From Pelolinea submarina (GTDB taxonomy: Bacteria > Chloroflexota > Anaerolineae > Anaerolineales > Anaerolineaceae), in assembly GCF_003966975.1 (NCBI RefSeq), contig NZ_AP018437.1, positions 372,001 through 436,000 of the forward strand: DNA of 64,000 nucleotides, written 5' to 3'. This document shows positions 18,182 to 26,273 of this stretch, piece by piece. Numbering within the stretch: position 1 is the stretch's first letter; each line of letters starts with the position of its first letter. A model generated the notes under the pieces. That model was not told where the DNA came from. It worked only from the letters and a program-made list of their open reading frames with translations, and did not search any database. A program made the position numbers and the translations under genes.

Positions 18182-18220
18182 TGTTCTATTTCTGTTCTAT
18201 TATAGAACAGTCATTCTATT
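18182..18220. promoter_or_regulatory. Palindromic operator with extra half-sites
   Basis: CTGTTCTAT, a central T and ATAGAACAG (18192-18210) make a perfect 19-base palindrome. The half-site TGTTCTATT also occurs at 18182-18190, exactly 11 bases upstream of the copy at 18193-18201, and a degenerate ATTCTATT lies at 18213-18220. The layout (GTTC-N7-GAAC over the minus 10 box) is what a dimeric repressor such as a LexA- or Cro-like protein would need. Which regulator binds is unknown. Confidence 0.65.
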
Positions 18221-18228
18221 AAAGTCAA
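18199..18228 (-). promoter_or_regulatory. Sigma-70 promoter of the four-helix membrane protein
   Basis: On the reverse strand TTGACT (18223-18228) and TATAAT (18199-18204) are separated by 18 bases. The minus 10 box sits inside the palindrome at 18192-18210. Confidence 0.75.
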
Positions 18229-18253
18229 GCTCCACCACTGGGTTTTAAATGAA

Positions 18254-18279
18254 AGGCAGTCCCATATATGGGACTGCCT
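18254..18279 (-). terminator. Perfect 26-base hairpin after the lipoprotein gene
   Basis: AGGCAGTCCCATA and TATGGGACTGCCT are perfectly complementary, 34 bases beyond the stop of the leftward lipoprotein gene. The T-tract after it is short and interrupted, so it may be a terminator or an mRNA 3' stabiliser. Confidence 0.6.
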
Positions 18280-18313
18280 GTAGAAATCGAGGAAAAATTA
18301 TGGGAGCTGCGTT

Positions 18314-19138
18314 CTAAGAAGCGCTTTGCATCACGATATTGTCAAAGCTGTATGTGGCGCTGGCACCTTCTTTGGCGCTAACCAATAATTGAATGCCGTT
18401 GTTTGTCAACAAGCCGCCGGAAAATGTGTTGACCGGTTCGTCGTTGATGTAAAAACTAAAATCGCCGCCTTCCGCGACAACGGTCAGTTTATTCGGTTCT
18501 CCCGGCTGGATGCCGCCGAACACCCGTTGTGAAATGAGCGGGATCCAGTTGCCGTTCTCGTAAATCTCAAAGGCATAAGTTCCATCGTTATAAATCGAGA
18601 AAAGGAAAAAGCTGTCCATATTCTCGTCCGCCCGGAAGGCGATGCCCCAGCTATTACTCTGAAATTCGCTGTCCATCAAGGTGGTGACGGATAAGGCGAA
18701 ATCCTGGGCCTGGGTTACAGGGAACCAGCTCAAGGCGGTTTGCTTGAATTGCGCGAAAGCCTTGGCGGTATAGTCCAGCATGTAAGCGCCGTCCACTACG
18801 TCGATGCTGTAAGTGGAATAGGAATTGTCCTGGCTTTCGACCAGCCAATTATTCTGGTTGTCGTCGAAGGTCTCGCACAGCGTCACCGGCCAGTCTTTCT
18901 CGCTGGGCAGCGGCAGGCTGCATTCCAGCCCTGCGGGCGCGGCGGGGGTCTCACCGCTTTCAGCGATGGCGGCGTTAGAAGTCGCGGATGGTTCTGCGCC
19001 GGCAGGTTCGACAGTTTTGGATGGAACAACCTGCGTCCCGGTATTTACGCTGCCGGTCGGCGTTGCGCCGGCGGCGCTGCTGCAAGCAGTCAATATCAAG
19101 GCCAATAAAACGATTATGGATCGGGATTTGTGTATCAT
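18314..19138 (-). CDS. Lipoprotein with concanavalin A-like (DUF1080/laminin-G type) domain
   Basis: The 274-residue protein has a signal peptide with lipobox LILTAC, then a Ser/Thr/Pro/Ala-rich linker of about 50 residues. A beta-rich domain starts at 'VTLCETFDDNQNNWLV', includes 'GIAFRADENMDSFFLF' and 'NKLTVVAEGGDFSFYINDE', and ends 'YSFDNIVMQS'. This layout matches jelly-roll lectin-like domains seen in cell-surface lipoproteins and some serine/threonine kinases of Chloroflexota. Frame-consistent starts are GTG 19144 and ATGs at 19141 and 19138; the last has the best spacing to AAGGA. It may bind carbohydrate, but this is inferred from the fold only. Confidence 0.7.
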   Translation of the reverse strand: MIHKSRSIIVLLALILTACSSAAGATPTGSVNTGTQVVPSKTVEPAGAEPSATSNAAIAESGETPAAPAGLECSLPLPSEKDWPVTLCETFDDNQNNWLVESQDNSYSTYSIDVVDGAYMLDYTAKAFAQFKQTALSWFPVTQAQDFALSVTTLMDSEFQSNSWGIAFRADENMDSFFLFSIYNDGTYAFEIYENGNWIPLISQRVFGGIQPGEPNKLTVVAEGGDFSFYINDEPVNTFSGGLLTNNGIQLLVSAKEGASATYSFDNIVMQSAS

Positions 19139-19271
19139 CATCACTTCCTTATTTCTTGCCGAAATTATAGTGTCCTTTCAGGAGGGCTGTCAAACATCCA
19201 GTTTTAATAATATAAGGAGAATCGGACGGAATTTGCTTGCCAGCCGGGGCAGCTAATGACATAATTGGACC

Positions 19272-20825
19272 ATGACCGATACGATTATTGTCCTGGATTA
19301 TGGGTCGCAGTATGCCCAATTGATCGCACGCCGCGTGCGTGAATTGCAGGTGTATTGCGAGTTGTTTCATTGGAATACCCCGCCGGAAGAAATTCTGGCG
19401 TTGAACCCCAAGGGGTACATCCTTTCGGGCGGGCCGGCCTCGGTTTATGAGGAGGGTGCGCCCACACTGCCGGCTTACGTACTCGATTCCGGCCTGCCGG
19501 TGCTGGGCATCTGCTATGGTATGCAGTTGTTGACCCATGACCTGGGCGGCAAAGTGGCCCCCGGCGGTGAGCGCGAATACGGCCATGCCAAAGTGAATGT
19601 CAATGTGGACAACCCGCTCATGCCGCAGGGCGATTATGAAGTATGGATGTCGCACGGCGACCGCGTGGAAGGACTTCCGCCCGGCTTCGAGCTGCTGGGC
19701 AGCAGCGCCAACAGCCCCTGGGCTGTCATGGGAAACGCTGAACGGCGCATCTACGGCATTCAATTCCACCCCGAAGTGCACCACACCCCCCAGGGCATGA
19801 CCATCCTGGAGAATTTCGTGGATGCCATTTGCGGGGCTGAGCGGGATTGGACTCCCAAACACATCATCGAGAAATCCGTGGCGGACATCCGCGCCCAGGT
19901 GGGCGATGCGCGCGTGCTGGCGGCGGTCAGCGGTGGCGTGGATTCCAGCGTAGCGGCTGCCCTGGTTCATCGCGCCATTGGGGGGCAGTTGTGCGCTTTG
20001 TTCGTGGATAATGGGCTGCTGCGTCAGGGCGAATTGGAATCCGTCCAGGTTGCGCTGAATGAACACATGGACGGCAGCTTGAATGTGCTGGATGCCTCTC
20101 AGGATTTCCTGTCTGCGTTGAGCGGCGTAACCGAGCCGGAAGCCAAGCGGCGCGCCATCGGCGAGACTTTCATCCGCAAGTTTGAATCGTTCGCCCGCCA
20201 GCAGGAGAATATCGATTTCCTCATGCAGGGTACCATCTACCCGGACGTGATCGAATCGCGCGCGCCGGAACGCTCCGCCGCGCAGGTGATCAAGTCGCAC
20301 CACAATGTGGGTGGCCTGCCGAAAGACATGCATTTTGCGCTGGTGGAACCCCTGCGTTATTTATTCAAAGACGAAGTGCGCCGCATCGGCGCGGCGTTGG
20401 GCCTGCCGGATGAGCTCATCTGGCGCCAGCCTTTCCCCGGCCCCGGCCTGGCTGTGCGCTGCCTGGGCGAGGTAACGGCTGAACGCCTGGCCACCCTGCG
20501 CGCCGCGGACGCCATCTTCACCTCCGAGCTGCGCGCGGCGGAACTGCTGGAGCAGCCCGGCGGCAGCGATACCGGCATCGCGCAAGCTTTCGTCGCTTTG
20601 CTGCCGGTAAAGTCGGTGGGCGTGATGGGCGACCAGCGCACCTACCAGGAGACGGCCGTGCTGCGCGCCGTCAGCAGCCAGGATTTCATGACCGCCGATT
20701 GGGTGCGTCTGCCTTATGAGCTGCTGGCCAGGGTCTCCAGCCGCATCGTTAACGAGGTCAAAGGCGTCAACCGCGTGGTCTACGACCTGACCTCCAAACC
20801 ACCCGCCACCATTGAGTGGGAATAA
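19272..20825 (+). CDS. guaA: GMP synthase (glutamine-hydrolysing)
   Basis: The 517-residue protein converts XMP, ATP and glutamine to GMP. The class I glutaminase domain (residues 1-195) has the nucleophile motif [10 protein letters not shown] and the His/Glu pair in 'QFHPEVHHT'. The ATP-pyrophosphatase domain has the PP-loop [13 protein letters not shown] (near residue 217). The dimerisation domain has '[16 protein letters not shown]' and ends [13 protein letters not shown], as in canonical GuaA. No Shine-Dalgarno sequence is evident before the ATG. It meets the phage-derived operon tail to tail. Confidence 0.97.
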   Translation: MTDTIIVLDYGSQYAQLIARRVRELQVYCELFHWNTPPEEILALNPKGYILSGGPASVYEEGAPTLPAYVLDSGLPVLGICYGMQLLTHDLGGKVAPGGEREYGHAKVNVNVDNPLMPQGDYEVWMSHGDRVEGLPPGFELLGSSANSPWAVMGNAERRIYGIQFHPEVHHTPQGMTILENFVDAICGAERDWTPKHIIEKSVADIRAQVGDARVLAAVSGGVDSSVAAALVHRAIGGQLCALFVDNGLLRQGELESVQVALNEHMDGSLNVLDASQDFLSALSGVTEPEAKRRAIGETFIRKFESFARQQENIDFLMQGTIYPDVIESRAPERSAAQVIKSHHNVGGLPKDMHFALVEPLRYLFKDEVRRIGAALGLPDELIWRQPFPGPGLAVRCLGEVTAERLATLRAADAIFTSELRAAELLEQPGGSDTGIAQAFVALLPVKSVGVMGDQRTYQETAVLRAVSSQDFMTADWVRLPYELLARVSSRIVNEVKGVNRVVYDLTSKPPATIEWE

Positions 20826-20852
20826 GGAAAACAAGTTATAAAAAATGTTCTT

Positions 20853-21722
20853 TTAGGCAGGATACCTTGAGATTCCATCTAGGAAGGTAATCCATTGACT
20901 ATGATAAATAACTAATCTCTCTATGTCATTTCCCAATATATTTTTTCCAAAATTATTGTCTGAAAGATTTTTATATAATTGGGATGCATCAGAGAACAGT
21001 TCCTCAAGTTTTATTTTTGGATATAGTTGGTTAGCTAAGATTTCGGCCACCATAATTCGGTGTGCTTCTTTGTTTAATTCAAGACGTATATTTGGATTTA
21101 ATCTAGTATCTCGATTTTTTTGACGAGAAAGTTCTGCAAACCCACCCCACACTTGCTGAATAACATTTCTCATGTGCATAGCAGATTGATCTACAGAAAT
21201 TATTTTATTTTTGCTTTTAATGAAGCTTGCATTTGCTTCAGTAAACATTTCTCCTAAATTAGTATTTATTCTGTTCAAATTTGCTGTTAATTGATCTCTT
21301 TTTTGAACACCATCTGTATATTCGGTTGTTGTCTTTAGTATGTTATCCACCCATTCAGGGTGTTGGTTATTTGGATTTATATATTGCATCGCAATATTTG
21401 TAGCATTAACAATATAAGGTCCTGTTGAACCTGCCGTACTTTCAATTGATTCAATGAATAAGGGTGAAATATCTGAAATAATGGGAAAAACCGAACCTAT
21501 TATTTCATCATTTTTATTTTCCCAGGTAAGGAGGCTTGGTGCTAATTCTTCAGCAATATCTTTTGGGAGTCCTTTAACAATTCTCAAATTTGTGATTTTT
21601 TCATCTTTGAATCTTTGAACATTAGGAATAATATTGTTCAGTTTTGATACTTTTTTTAGAATATCATCACTTTTATCAATGTCCTTCTGAAGTTTTCTTT
21701 CTAACTCATCAAGATCACTCAT
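20853..21722 (-). CDS. AT-rich helical protein of unknown function, cargo position at the end of the phage operon
   Basis: The 289-residue protein is rich in Asn, Ile and Lys and mostly helical. It begins MSDLDELERKLQKDIDKSDD with heptad-like spacing and ends GISRYPA. The ATG at 21722 has a perfect GGAGGGG site; the longer frame uses a TTG that lies upstream of that site. No family was recognised. Base and codon use are far more AT-rich than guaA and the phage genes beside it, so it was probably acquired separately. It lies 51 bases after the last phage-like gene on the same strand, the typical place for a moron (cargo) gene, many of which serve phage exclusion or lysogenic conversion. Confidence 0.6.
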   Translation of the reverse strand: MSDLDELERKLQKDIDKSDDILKKVSKLNNIIPNVQRFKDEKITNLRIVKGLPKDIAEELAPSLLTWENKNDEIIGSVFPIISDISPLFIESIESTAGSTGPYIVNATNIAMQYINPNNQHPEWVDNILKTTTEYTDGVQKRDQLTANLNRINTNLGEMFTEANASFIKSKNKIISVDQSAMHMRNVIQQVWGGFAELSRQKNRDTRLNPNIRLELNKEAHRIMVAEILANQLYPKIKLEELFSDASQLYKNLSDNNFGKNILGNDIERLVIYHSQWITFLDGISRYPA

Positions 21723-21773
21723 AATCCCCTCCAAAAAGTAAAGAAATACTACCGATAGAAATATTATAGCAAT

Positions 21774-22094
21774 CTAGTGGATTGTGGTGTTGATGCTGTC
21801 CATACTGGCCTGAATGGCATCCGCGTTGGTCGCATCCCCCTGCATGATCTTGTACCACAGGGCAAAGACCAGGTCCTGCAGGGAGATCCCGGAATCGAAA
21901 TAGGCTGCGATGCGTGCTTCTTCCGTCGATTGAGACGTATTGTGCGCTGCGATCACAGCCGCGGCAGTGATTTGCTCGGTCGTGGTGAGGTCGCGGGAAT
22001 AATCCACGCGCCCATCAGACGCAACACTGACCACCGGCAGCCCGGCAGCCAAAAGCTCCTGGTGCAATTTTGTGGGATTTACGGATGTTGTCAT
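21774..22094 (-). CDS. Small phage-associated protein
   Basis: The 106-residue protein starts MTTSVNPTKLHQELLAAG and contains 'GLPVVSVASDGRVDYSRDLTTTEQITAAAVIAAH', a pattern seen in small proteins beside tail-fibre genes, where a similar module recognises the C-terminal tail region or acts in assembly. It has an AGAGGA site before the ATG. It lies downstream of the tail-fibre-like gene, separated by a repeat-filled stretch of 355 bases. The precise role is unknown. Confidence 0.6.
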   Translation of the reverse strand: MTTSVNPTKLHQELLAAGLPVVSVASDGRVDYSRDLTTTEQITAAAVIAAHNTSQSTEEARIAAYFDSGISLQDLVFALWYKIMQGDATNADAIQASMDSINTTIH

Positions 22095-22110
22095 TTTTCC
22101 TCTTTTCTTT

Positions 22111-22287
22111 TAACCACAGATGGACACAGATAAAAGCTGAAAACCGATTTTTTTTGCTTGATGCACACAGATAGTGGTGGACATTGGACTACCTGTATTT
22201 CCAGCCTTTTTTCTTAATCACAGATGGACACGGATAAACACGGATAAACACAGAAAAGCCTTTTCTTTGGTTGATGAACACAGATAG
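22111..22287. repeat. ACAGATGGACACAGATAAA-type short tandem/intergenic repeat
   Basis: Copies of CACAGATGGACACAGATAAA and related CACGGATAAACACGGATAA units appear at 22114-22134 and 22218-22255, with GATGCACACAGAT at 22161-22173 and GATGAACACAGAT at 22273-22285. Similar units occur at 24183-24203 and 24290-24300, directly upstream of the lysozyme start. Repeats like this are scattered between genes in many bacteria. Together with the next entry they fill the 355-base gap 22095-22449, in which no gene is seen. Confidence 0.75.
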
Positions 22288-22303
22288 GGATTCCTGTTTC
22301 TAG

Positions 22304-22429
22304 TGTCATTCTGAACGAAGTGAAGAATCTCGGAGTGATTAATGCTCGCGCCAATTTATATTTTGGCCGAGATCCTCTTCCCCGAAGGGAATGCTGCGCG
22401 AACGCAGCCTTCGGCTGCTCAGGATGACA
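22304..22429. repeat. TGTCATTCTGA...TCAGGATGACA inverted-repeat element
   Basis: The stretch opens TGTCATTCTGAACGAAGTGA and closes CTGCTCAGGATGACA, giving imperfect inverted ends, with internal 'GAATCTCGG' and 'GAGATCCTCTTCCCCG' pairing partially. It is a dispersed palindromic element of the kind found between genes in many phyla. A related element lies at 24214-24458. Confidence 0.75.
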
Positions 22430-22449
22430 TTATCAGGCAATTTCTGTAA

Positions 22450-23748
22450 TCAACCCTCAATCGCCCCGATCGCGCCGGAATGGTCGACTTCCACGCTATT
22501 GACCGTATTGGACCCGTAGTAAGTAACGGCCGGCGAAGCGTACCCAATTTCCAGTAGCTGCAGAAAGTGAAAGCCAACACCCGGATAACCGGCATAAATA
22601 GCTTGCACACCGGCACGTTCGGCAACCGAAAACGCAGCCCAAAGGGAATCTTCAGAAGGCAAAATGACCGAATCCAGCCCAATACCGATAGAGCGGATAA
22701 TGGCTGAGGTTTCGTTGGTGCCGGAATGAAATTGAAGTTTTACTTCGACCTCATCCACACCAATCACAAATTCCACACGGTTGTCCTCGGAATTATTCCA
22801 TGCGCGCCAGGCACGCACGGAATACGTCCAGGATTGGGTGCTTTCGTGACGGTAGAGCGTGCGGGGCACGCGGTTGTAATAATTCCACACGAAGCGTTTC
22901 TCTTTGGTGTCGCAGATCGTGCCAGCCGCGGACGTGCGCACGGTGCCCAGGTAACGGCAATTCAAGGCGCCGCTCTTGCAGTAGATCCCGTCCTGGCGCA
23001 CGATGGCCGTGGCGCGCAGCGTGTCGTTGGACCAGGTCGAGCAGGCTAATGCCAGTGTGCCGGCATTATCGTACAGCCAGATATCCGCGTTCGTGTCGGC
23101 CGGCATGGACGAAAGATCCAGCGATAGCTCGCTGAAAGTGTACAAGCGCCAGCCACAGCCTGGCACGTACAAGGCGATCCGGTTGCCGGTGTGGGGTGTG
23201 AAGTACACGAACGAGGAAGCGGACACGTCGGTCGAAGGGACGCTCACGCCGGTGGAGACAGTCAAGCGCCCCTCGCAGATTTGCGGTTCCACATAACCGA
23301 GCAAGCTCTTGATGTGGACTGCTAATTCTGTTCGGATGCTGTCCTTCTCAATTTTGGCGCCGTCCCAATAAAAGCGGCCAACGCGGCGCTGGTTCTCCCC
23401 TTCCGTAGAAGACATTGACACACTGAGTGTAAAGGTGGTGGAATCATCCGCGCGGTTGGCGAAAATATAGTAGGTATTCTCCGTTCCGGAGGGCTTATGG
23501 TCTGTGGCCAGGTCAACGTTGGCCACTGCCTGAACCATATAGCCGGCAATCATGAGCGATACCGGTTCGGTGGCTGAGGCGACGATGCGCACCTGGTCGG
23601 TGTTGAGGCGTTCGATCTGCAGCCGGGTTTCGTAGCGTTCGAGCAGCGCGGCCAGGTTGACCGCATCGTCGCCGGATTGGCCGAGGAAAAGGGCGTCAGA
23701 ACGCAGGGAATTGTAATGACTGGCGAGGGTGGCATCGCCGGCGGACAC
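22450..23748 (-). CDS. Phage tail-fibre/receptor-binding-like protein, probably lacking its original N-terminus
   Basis: The 432-residue frame begins with a GTG giving SAGDATLASHYNSLRSDAL, a sequence usually found some 10-15 residues inside tail proteins after a 'W.dG..vsAgdas' opening. The middle is beta-rich with Trp and Tyr (CGWRLYTFSELSLDLSS), and the C-terminus is 'FHFLQLLEIGYAS...GAIG', typical of tail appendages that bind a host surface. There is no ribosome binding site, and a stop codon stands immediately upstream in this frame. The sequence therefore appears joined by deletion to the truncated lysozyme gene. Confidence 0.65.
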   Translation of the reverse strand: MSAGDATLASHYNSLRSDALFLGQSGDDAVNLAALLERYETRLQIERLNTDQVRIVASATEPVSLMIAGYMVQAVANVDLATDHKPSGTENTYYIFANRADDSTTFTLSVSMSSTEGENQRRVGRFYWDGAKIEKDSIRTELAVHIKSLLGYVEPQICEGRLTVSTGVSVPSTDVSASSFVYFTPHTGNRIALYVPGCGWRLYTFSELSLDLSSMPADTNADIWLYDNAGTLALACSTWSNDTLRATAIVRQDGIYCKSGALNCRYLGTVRTSAAGTICDTKEKRFVWNYYNRVPRTLYRHESTQSWTYSVRAWRAWNNSEDNRVEFVIGVDEVEVKLQFHSGTNETSAIIRSIGIGLDSVILPSEDSLWAAFSVAERAGVQAIYAGYPGVGFHFLQLLEIGYASPAVTYYGSNTVNSVEVDHSGAIGAIEG

Positions 23749-24169
23749 TGATCATGTAGGACTGCCAGAACCCGCCGGAGGAGTAGATGATCGGCTTGAC
23801 TTTGAGCTCATTCTCGATCACGTCGCAGAACGCTTTCACGTCCGCGCACAAGGCTGCCCCGCTCTTGCCGGCGACTTCGAGATCGATCACCGGCCGCATG
23901 GTGAATGGCAGGTCCCGCACCACACCGAGGAATCCGGCGGCTTGCACTTCCGGATCCACGTGGGTGCGGTAGAAGTGATACGGGGCGCTGTAGATGCCGT
24001 TCTCAGCACAGCCCCGGGCGTTGGCTTCGAGATTGTCATCCACATAGATTTCCGTTTTACCCAGCGGGTATTCGGTCGCTTTATAGAAACAAAAGACCAC
24101 GCCGGCGGCTTTTACTTTCGGCCAATCGATATCCGACTGCCAATGACTTACATCGATTCCTGGTTTCAT
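23696..24169 (-). pseudogene. GH25 (Chalaropsis-type) lysozyme, C-terminally truncated
   Basis: Residues 1-139 match glycoside hydrolase family 25: MKPGIDVSHWQSDIDW (first catalytic Asp), 'GVVFCFYKATEYPLG', 'YSAPYHFYRTHVDPEVQA' and the catalytic DLE in 'MRPVIDLEVAG'. The domain breaks off after IIYSSGGFWQSYM, whereas GH25 domains normally continue about 50 residues more with further strands. The remaining 17 residues (ISVRRRCHPRQS) are the tail-fibre sequence read in the wrong frame. The start has a good AAGGAAAAAA site. It was probably the phage endolysin, cleaving peptidoglycan glycan chains, and is likely inactive now. Confidence 0.75.
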
Positions 24170-24182
24170 TTTTTTCCTTTCT

Positions 24183-24531
24183 TAACCACAGATGCACACA
24201 GATAATTTCCTAATGTCATTCCGAGCAAAGCGAGGAATCTCGGCCAAATTTGAGATTACGCTTTCTGACGGTAGATTTTCCTTATTTGATGCACACAGAT
24301 TTGCGCTCCCTAGGCAATGCTCCCTGAGCCTGTCGAAGGGAGCAGGAGAGTCATTGCGCAACATTCCCTCGGGGAAGGAATCTCGGCCCGAATTGAAAAG
24401 ACGCGTACTTGCCGTGCCAGCCGAGATCCTTCGGTCGCTCTGCTCCTTCAGGATGACAATAAAGGGAGAGTTGTCATTGCGAGCTTTGCGCTCCCTGAGC
24501 TCGTCGAAGGGGCGCAAGGCGAAGCAATCTC
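24183..24531. repeat. Cluster of dispersed palindromic repeats between lysozyme and large terminase
   Basis: The 520-base gap 24170-24689 holds no gene. It starts with CACAGATGCACACAGATAA units. A large inverted element follows from TGTCATTCCGAGCAAAGCGA (24214) to CCTTCAGGATGACA (ending 24458), with an internal CCCTGAGCCTGTCGAAGGG. A partial copy follows, with TTGTCATTGCGAGC at 24471 and GCGAAGCAATCT ending at 24531. The DnaA-box array (24590-24689) fills the rest. Confidence 0.75.
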
Positions 24532-24589
24532 AGTTGCGTACTGGCTATTTCTGCTGATCGTGTAGAGTGCCTTATAGAATGGTTTGTGT

Positions 24590-24689
24590 TTATCCACGCT
24601 TTCTCCACGCCTTTTCCACAGGCTTATCGACAGCTTATACACAGGCTTTTCCACAGAGTTATCCACATTTCCATATAGAGTTATCAACA
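24590..24689 (+). other. Helically phased array of DnaA-box-like nonamers (origin-like or titration element)
   Basis: Eight nonamers related to the DnaA box TTATNCACA lie on the same strand: TTATCCACG (24590), TTCTCCACG (24601), TTTTCCACA (24612), TTATCGACA (24624), TTATACACA (24635), TTTTCCACA (24647), TTATCCACA (24659) and TTATCAACA (24681). The slot at 24670 is degenerate. Start-to-start steps are 11, 11, 12, 11, 12, 12 and then 22 (two steps), so all face one side of the helix. Copies 24635 and 24659 are exact matches. No dnaA, dnaN or obvious AT-rich unwinding element is adjacent. Confidence 0.6.
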
Positions 24690-26261
24690 TCAGAAACCCT
24701 TATCCAAGTCGTCCAAAGGGTCGCGCGCCTGGATGATGTAGGTCGGCCGGCTGACGGCCCATTTCTTCTTGTCCAGCTCGGCGCACAGGGCGGCGGAAAT
24801 GAGCAGGTCATCGTGCACCAGGTCACCGGTGGCGGGATCGCGGCGGCCGTCCGGGACACCCCAGCGGACGCGCTTCTGTGGGCCGGGCAGGATTTCGAAC
24901 TCGCAGAATTGAATCTGGTTCCAAAAGATATTCGCTTCCTGCTCCTGCAGGAAATCATTTTCCACAGCGAGGTCCACAGGGCCACTCACGCTGTAGTCTT
25001 TGTACCTGCCGGAGTCGATGATGCCGAGGAAGTCCCACAGGAGATCCGATTTTGTACGGACGTTGAACTCGAAGGGGATTACCTTATCGCCCAGCGAAGC
25101 GCTGAGAAAAGAAGTTAGGCCAGCGCCCACGCCGGTGCAGTCCACCACCAGGTAGCGCACGTTGAACAGTTCGGCCATAGCTTTGATAGCGCCGTATAGC
25201 GTGGAATGTTTTACTCCTACCCACTCGCGCCGCTGGACCACCTTGTAGGTGGGCTTGTTGATGAGCGGGTCGTCGACGCTGGCCAGGTCGACTTCGAAGA
25301 CAGTCAGGGCGGTACTGTCGCGCTTGGGGTTGGCCAGGCTCTCTACCTCGCCGCTTTCCGGGTCGGCGATCACGGCCTCATCTTCGCCGGCGACGTCCAG
25401 CGTCATGGCGTACAGCTTCCCGGGCAGCGGGGATACCTGGGGGGCATGCTCGCCTTTCATCATGGCCACGCGGGCCGGCGGGAACAGCCCGCCTTCGGCG
25501 TCAATCTCTTCCGAAAAATATTGTGTTTTGATCATGGGATGGTTACGCCCAAGGCGGGCAATCTGGCCGGCGACAAAGTCGCCGTATGCCGGTACTTCGC
25601 GGCTGACGTCGTCAGCGGTGAGCACGAACACGCGCCGCTGGCCGTCCTGTTTTTCGGCCTTGCGCGCTGCGCGCAGCTCACGGGCCAGCAGGGTGCGGCT
25701 GGTCCAGGCGGTGCCCCAGAACACGCGTGTGGCGTTGGTGCTGGCGGCCATGGGGGCGATGTCCTTGTCGAACTTGGCCGGCAGCACGTCCTGGGCTTCG
25801 TCCACTTCCAGCAGCACGTTGGCCGTGGCGCCCACGATGTTGGACCGTGGTTGTCCGGAGAAAAAGTAAATGCGCGCCTTTCCGCAGCGGTAGATATATC
25901 CGGATTCCTTGGTCCATAAGTGCTTGGCGATCAGGTTGGAATCCAGGACACGTTCCAGCCGGCGCATGGCGTTGAGGGTCTGGGGTTTCCAGGTGGGCGA
26001 GACTTTGACCAGTTCAGCGTTCATGAGGTAATAGCAGCAAAGTAAATAGGTTTCGAGCTGGGCCTGCAGCTCGTTCTTTCCGGATTGGCGCGGGAACATG
26101 ACCACGAACGAGCGCCCGGCGCCCTCCTGTACGGAGCGGAAGACCGCTTCGGCCACACCGCGCTGGTAGTCTCTTAACTTGATGGTTGAACACGTATCGA
26201 TGAATGTATCCACGTCGGCCATGGCGCGGCGCAGCTGCAGCAGTACCTGATTGTTTGTCAT
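24690..26261 (-). CDS. Phage terminase large subunit
   Basis: The 523-residue protein packages DNA into proheads. The N-terminal ATPase has a Walker A-like PRQSGKNE (near residue 58), Walker B 'VLLEVDEAQD' (near 150) and coupling motif 'VFWGTAWTSRTL'. The C-terminal RNase H-like nuclease shows the Asp-containing strands 'YAMTLDVAGEDEAV' (near 278), 'LVVDCTGVGAGL' (near 360) and the final 'VHDDLLISAALC' (near 490). ATPase and nuclease both look intact. It starts 12 bases after the holin-like gene stop. No portal or capsid gene follows, which is unusual and points to a remnant. Confidence 0.88.
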   Translation of the reverse strand: MTNNQVLLQLRRAMADVDTFIDTCSTIKLRDYQRGVAEAVFRSVQEGAGRSFVVMFPRQSGKNELQAQLETYLLCCYYLMNAELVKVSPTWKPQTLNAMRRLERVLDSNLIAKHLWTKESGYIYRCGKARIYFFSGQPRSNIVGATANVLLEVDEAQDVLPAKFDKDIAPMAASTNATRVFWGTAWTSRTLLARELRAARKAEKQDGQRRVFVLTADDVSREVPAYGDFVAGQIARLGRNHPMIKTQYFSEEIDAEGGLFPPARVAMMKGEHAPQVSPLPGKLYAMTLDVAGEDEAVIADPESGEVESLANPKRDSTALTVFEVDLASVDDPLINKPTYKVVQRREWVGVKHSTLYGAIKAMAELFNVRYLVVDCTGVGAGLTSFLSASLGDKVIPFEFNVRTKSDLLWDFLGIIDSGRYKDYSVSGPVDLAVENDFLQEQEANIFWNQIQFCEFEILPGPQKRVRWGVPDGRRDPATGDLVHDDLLISAALCAELDKKKWAVSRPTYIIQARDPLDDLDKGF

Positions 26262-26273
26262 TGGCGAGGGTGC

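Noticed and set aside
19149-20333. 394-codon open frame on the reverse strand of guaA
   Set aside because: It is the antisense shadow of the well-supported guaA gene, with no ribosome binding site and no recognisable domain.
24448-24690. 80-codon reverse-strand frame across the DnaA-box-like array
   Set aside because: Its codons simply follow the TGTGGATAA repeats; no ribosome binding site or protein family. The repeats, not the frame, explain the sequence.
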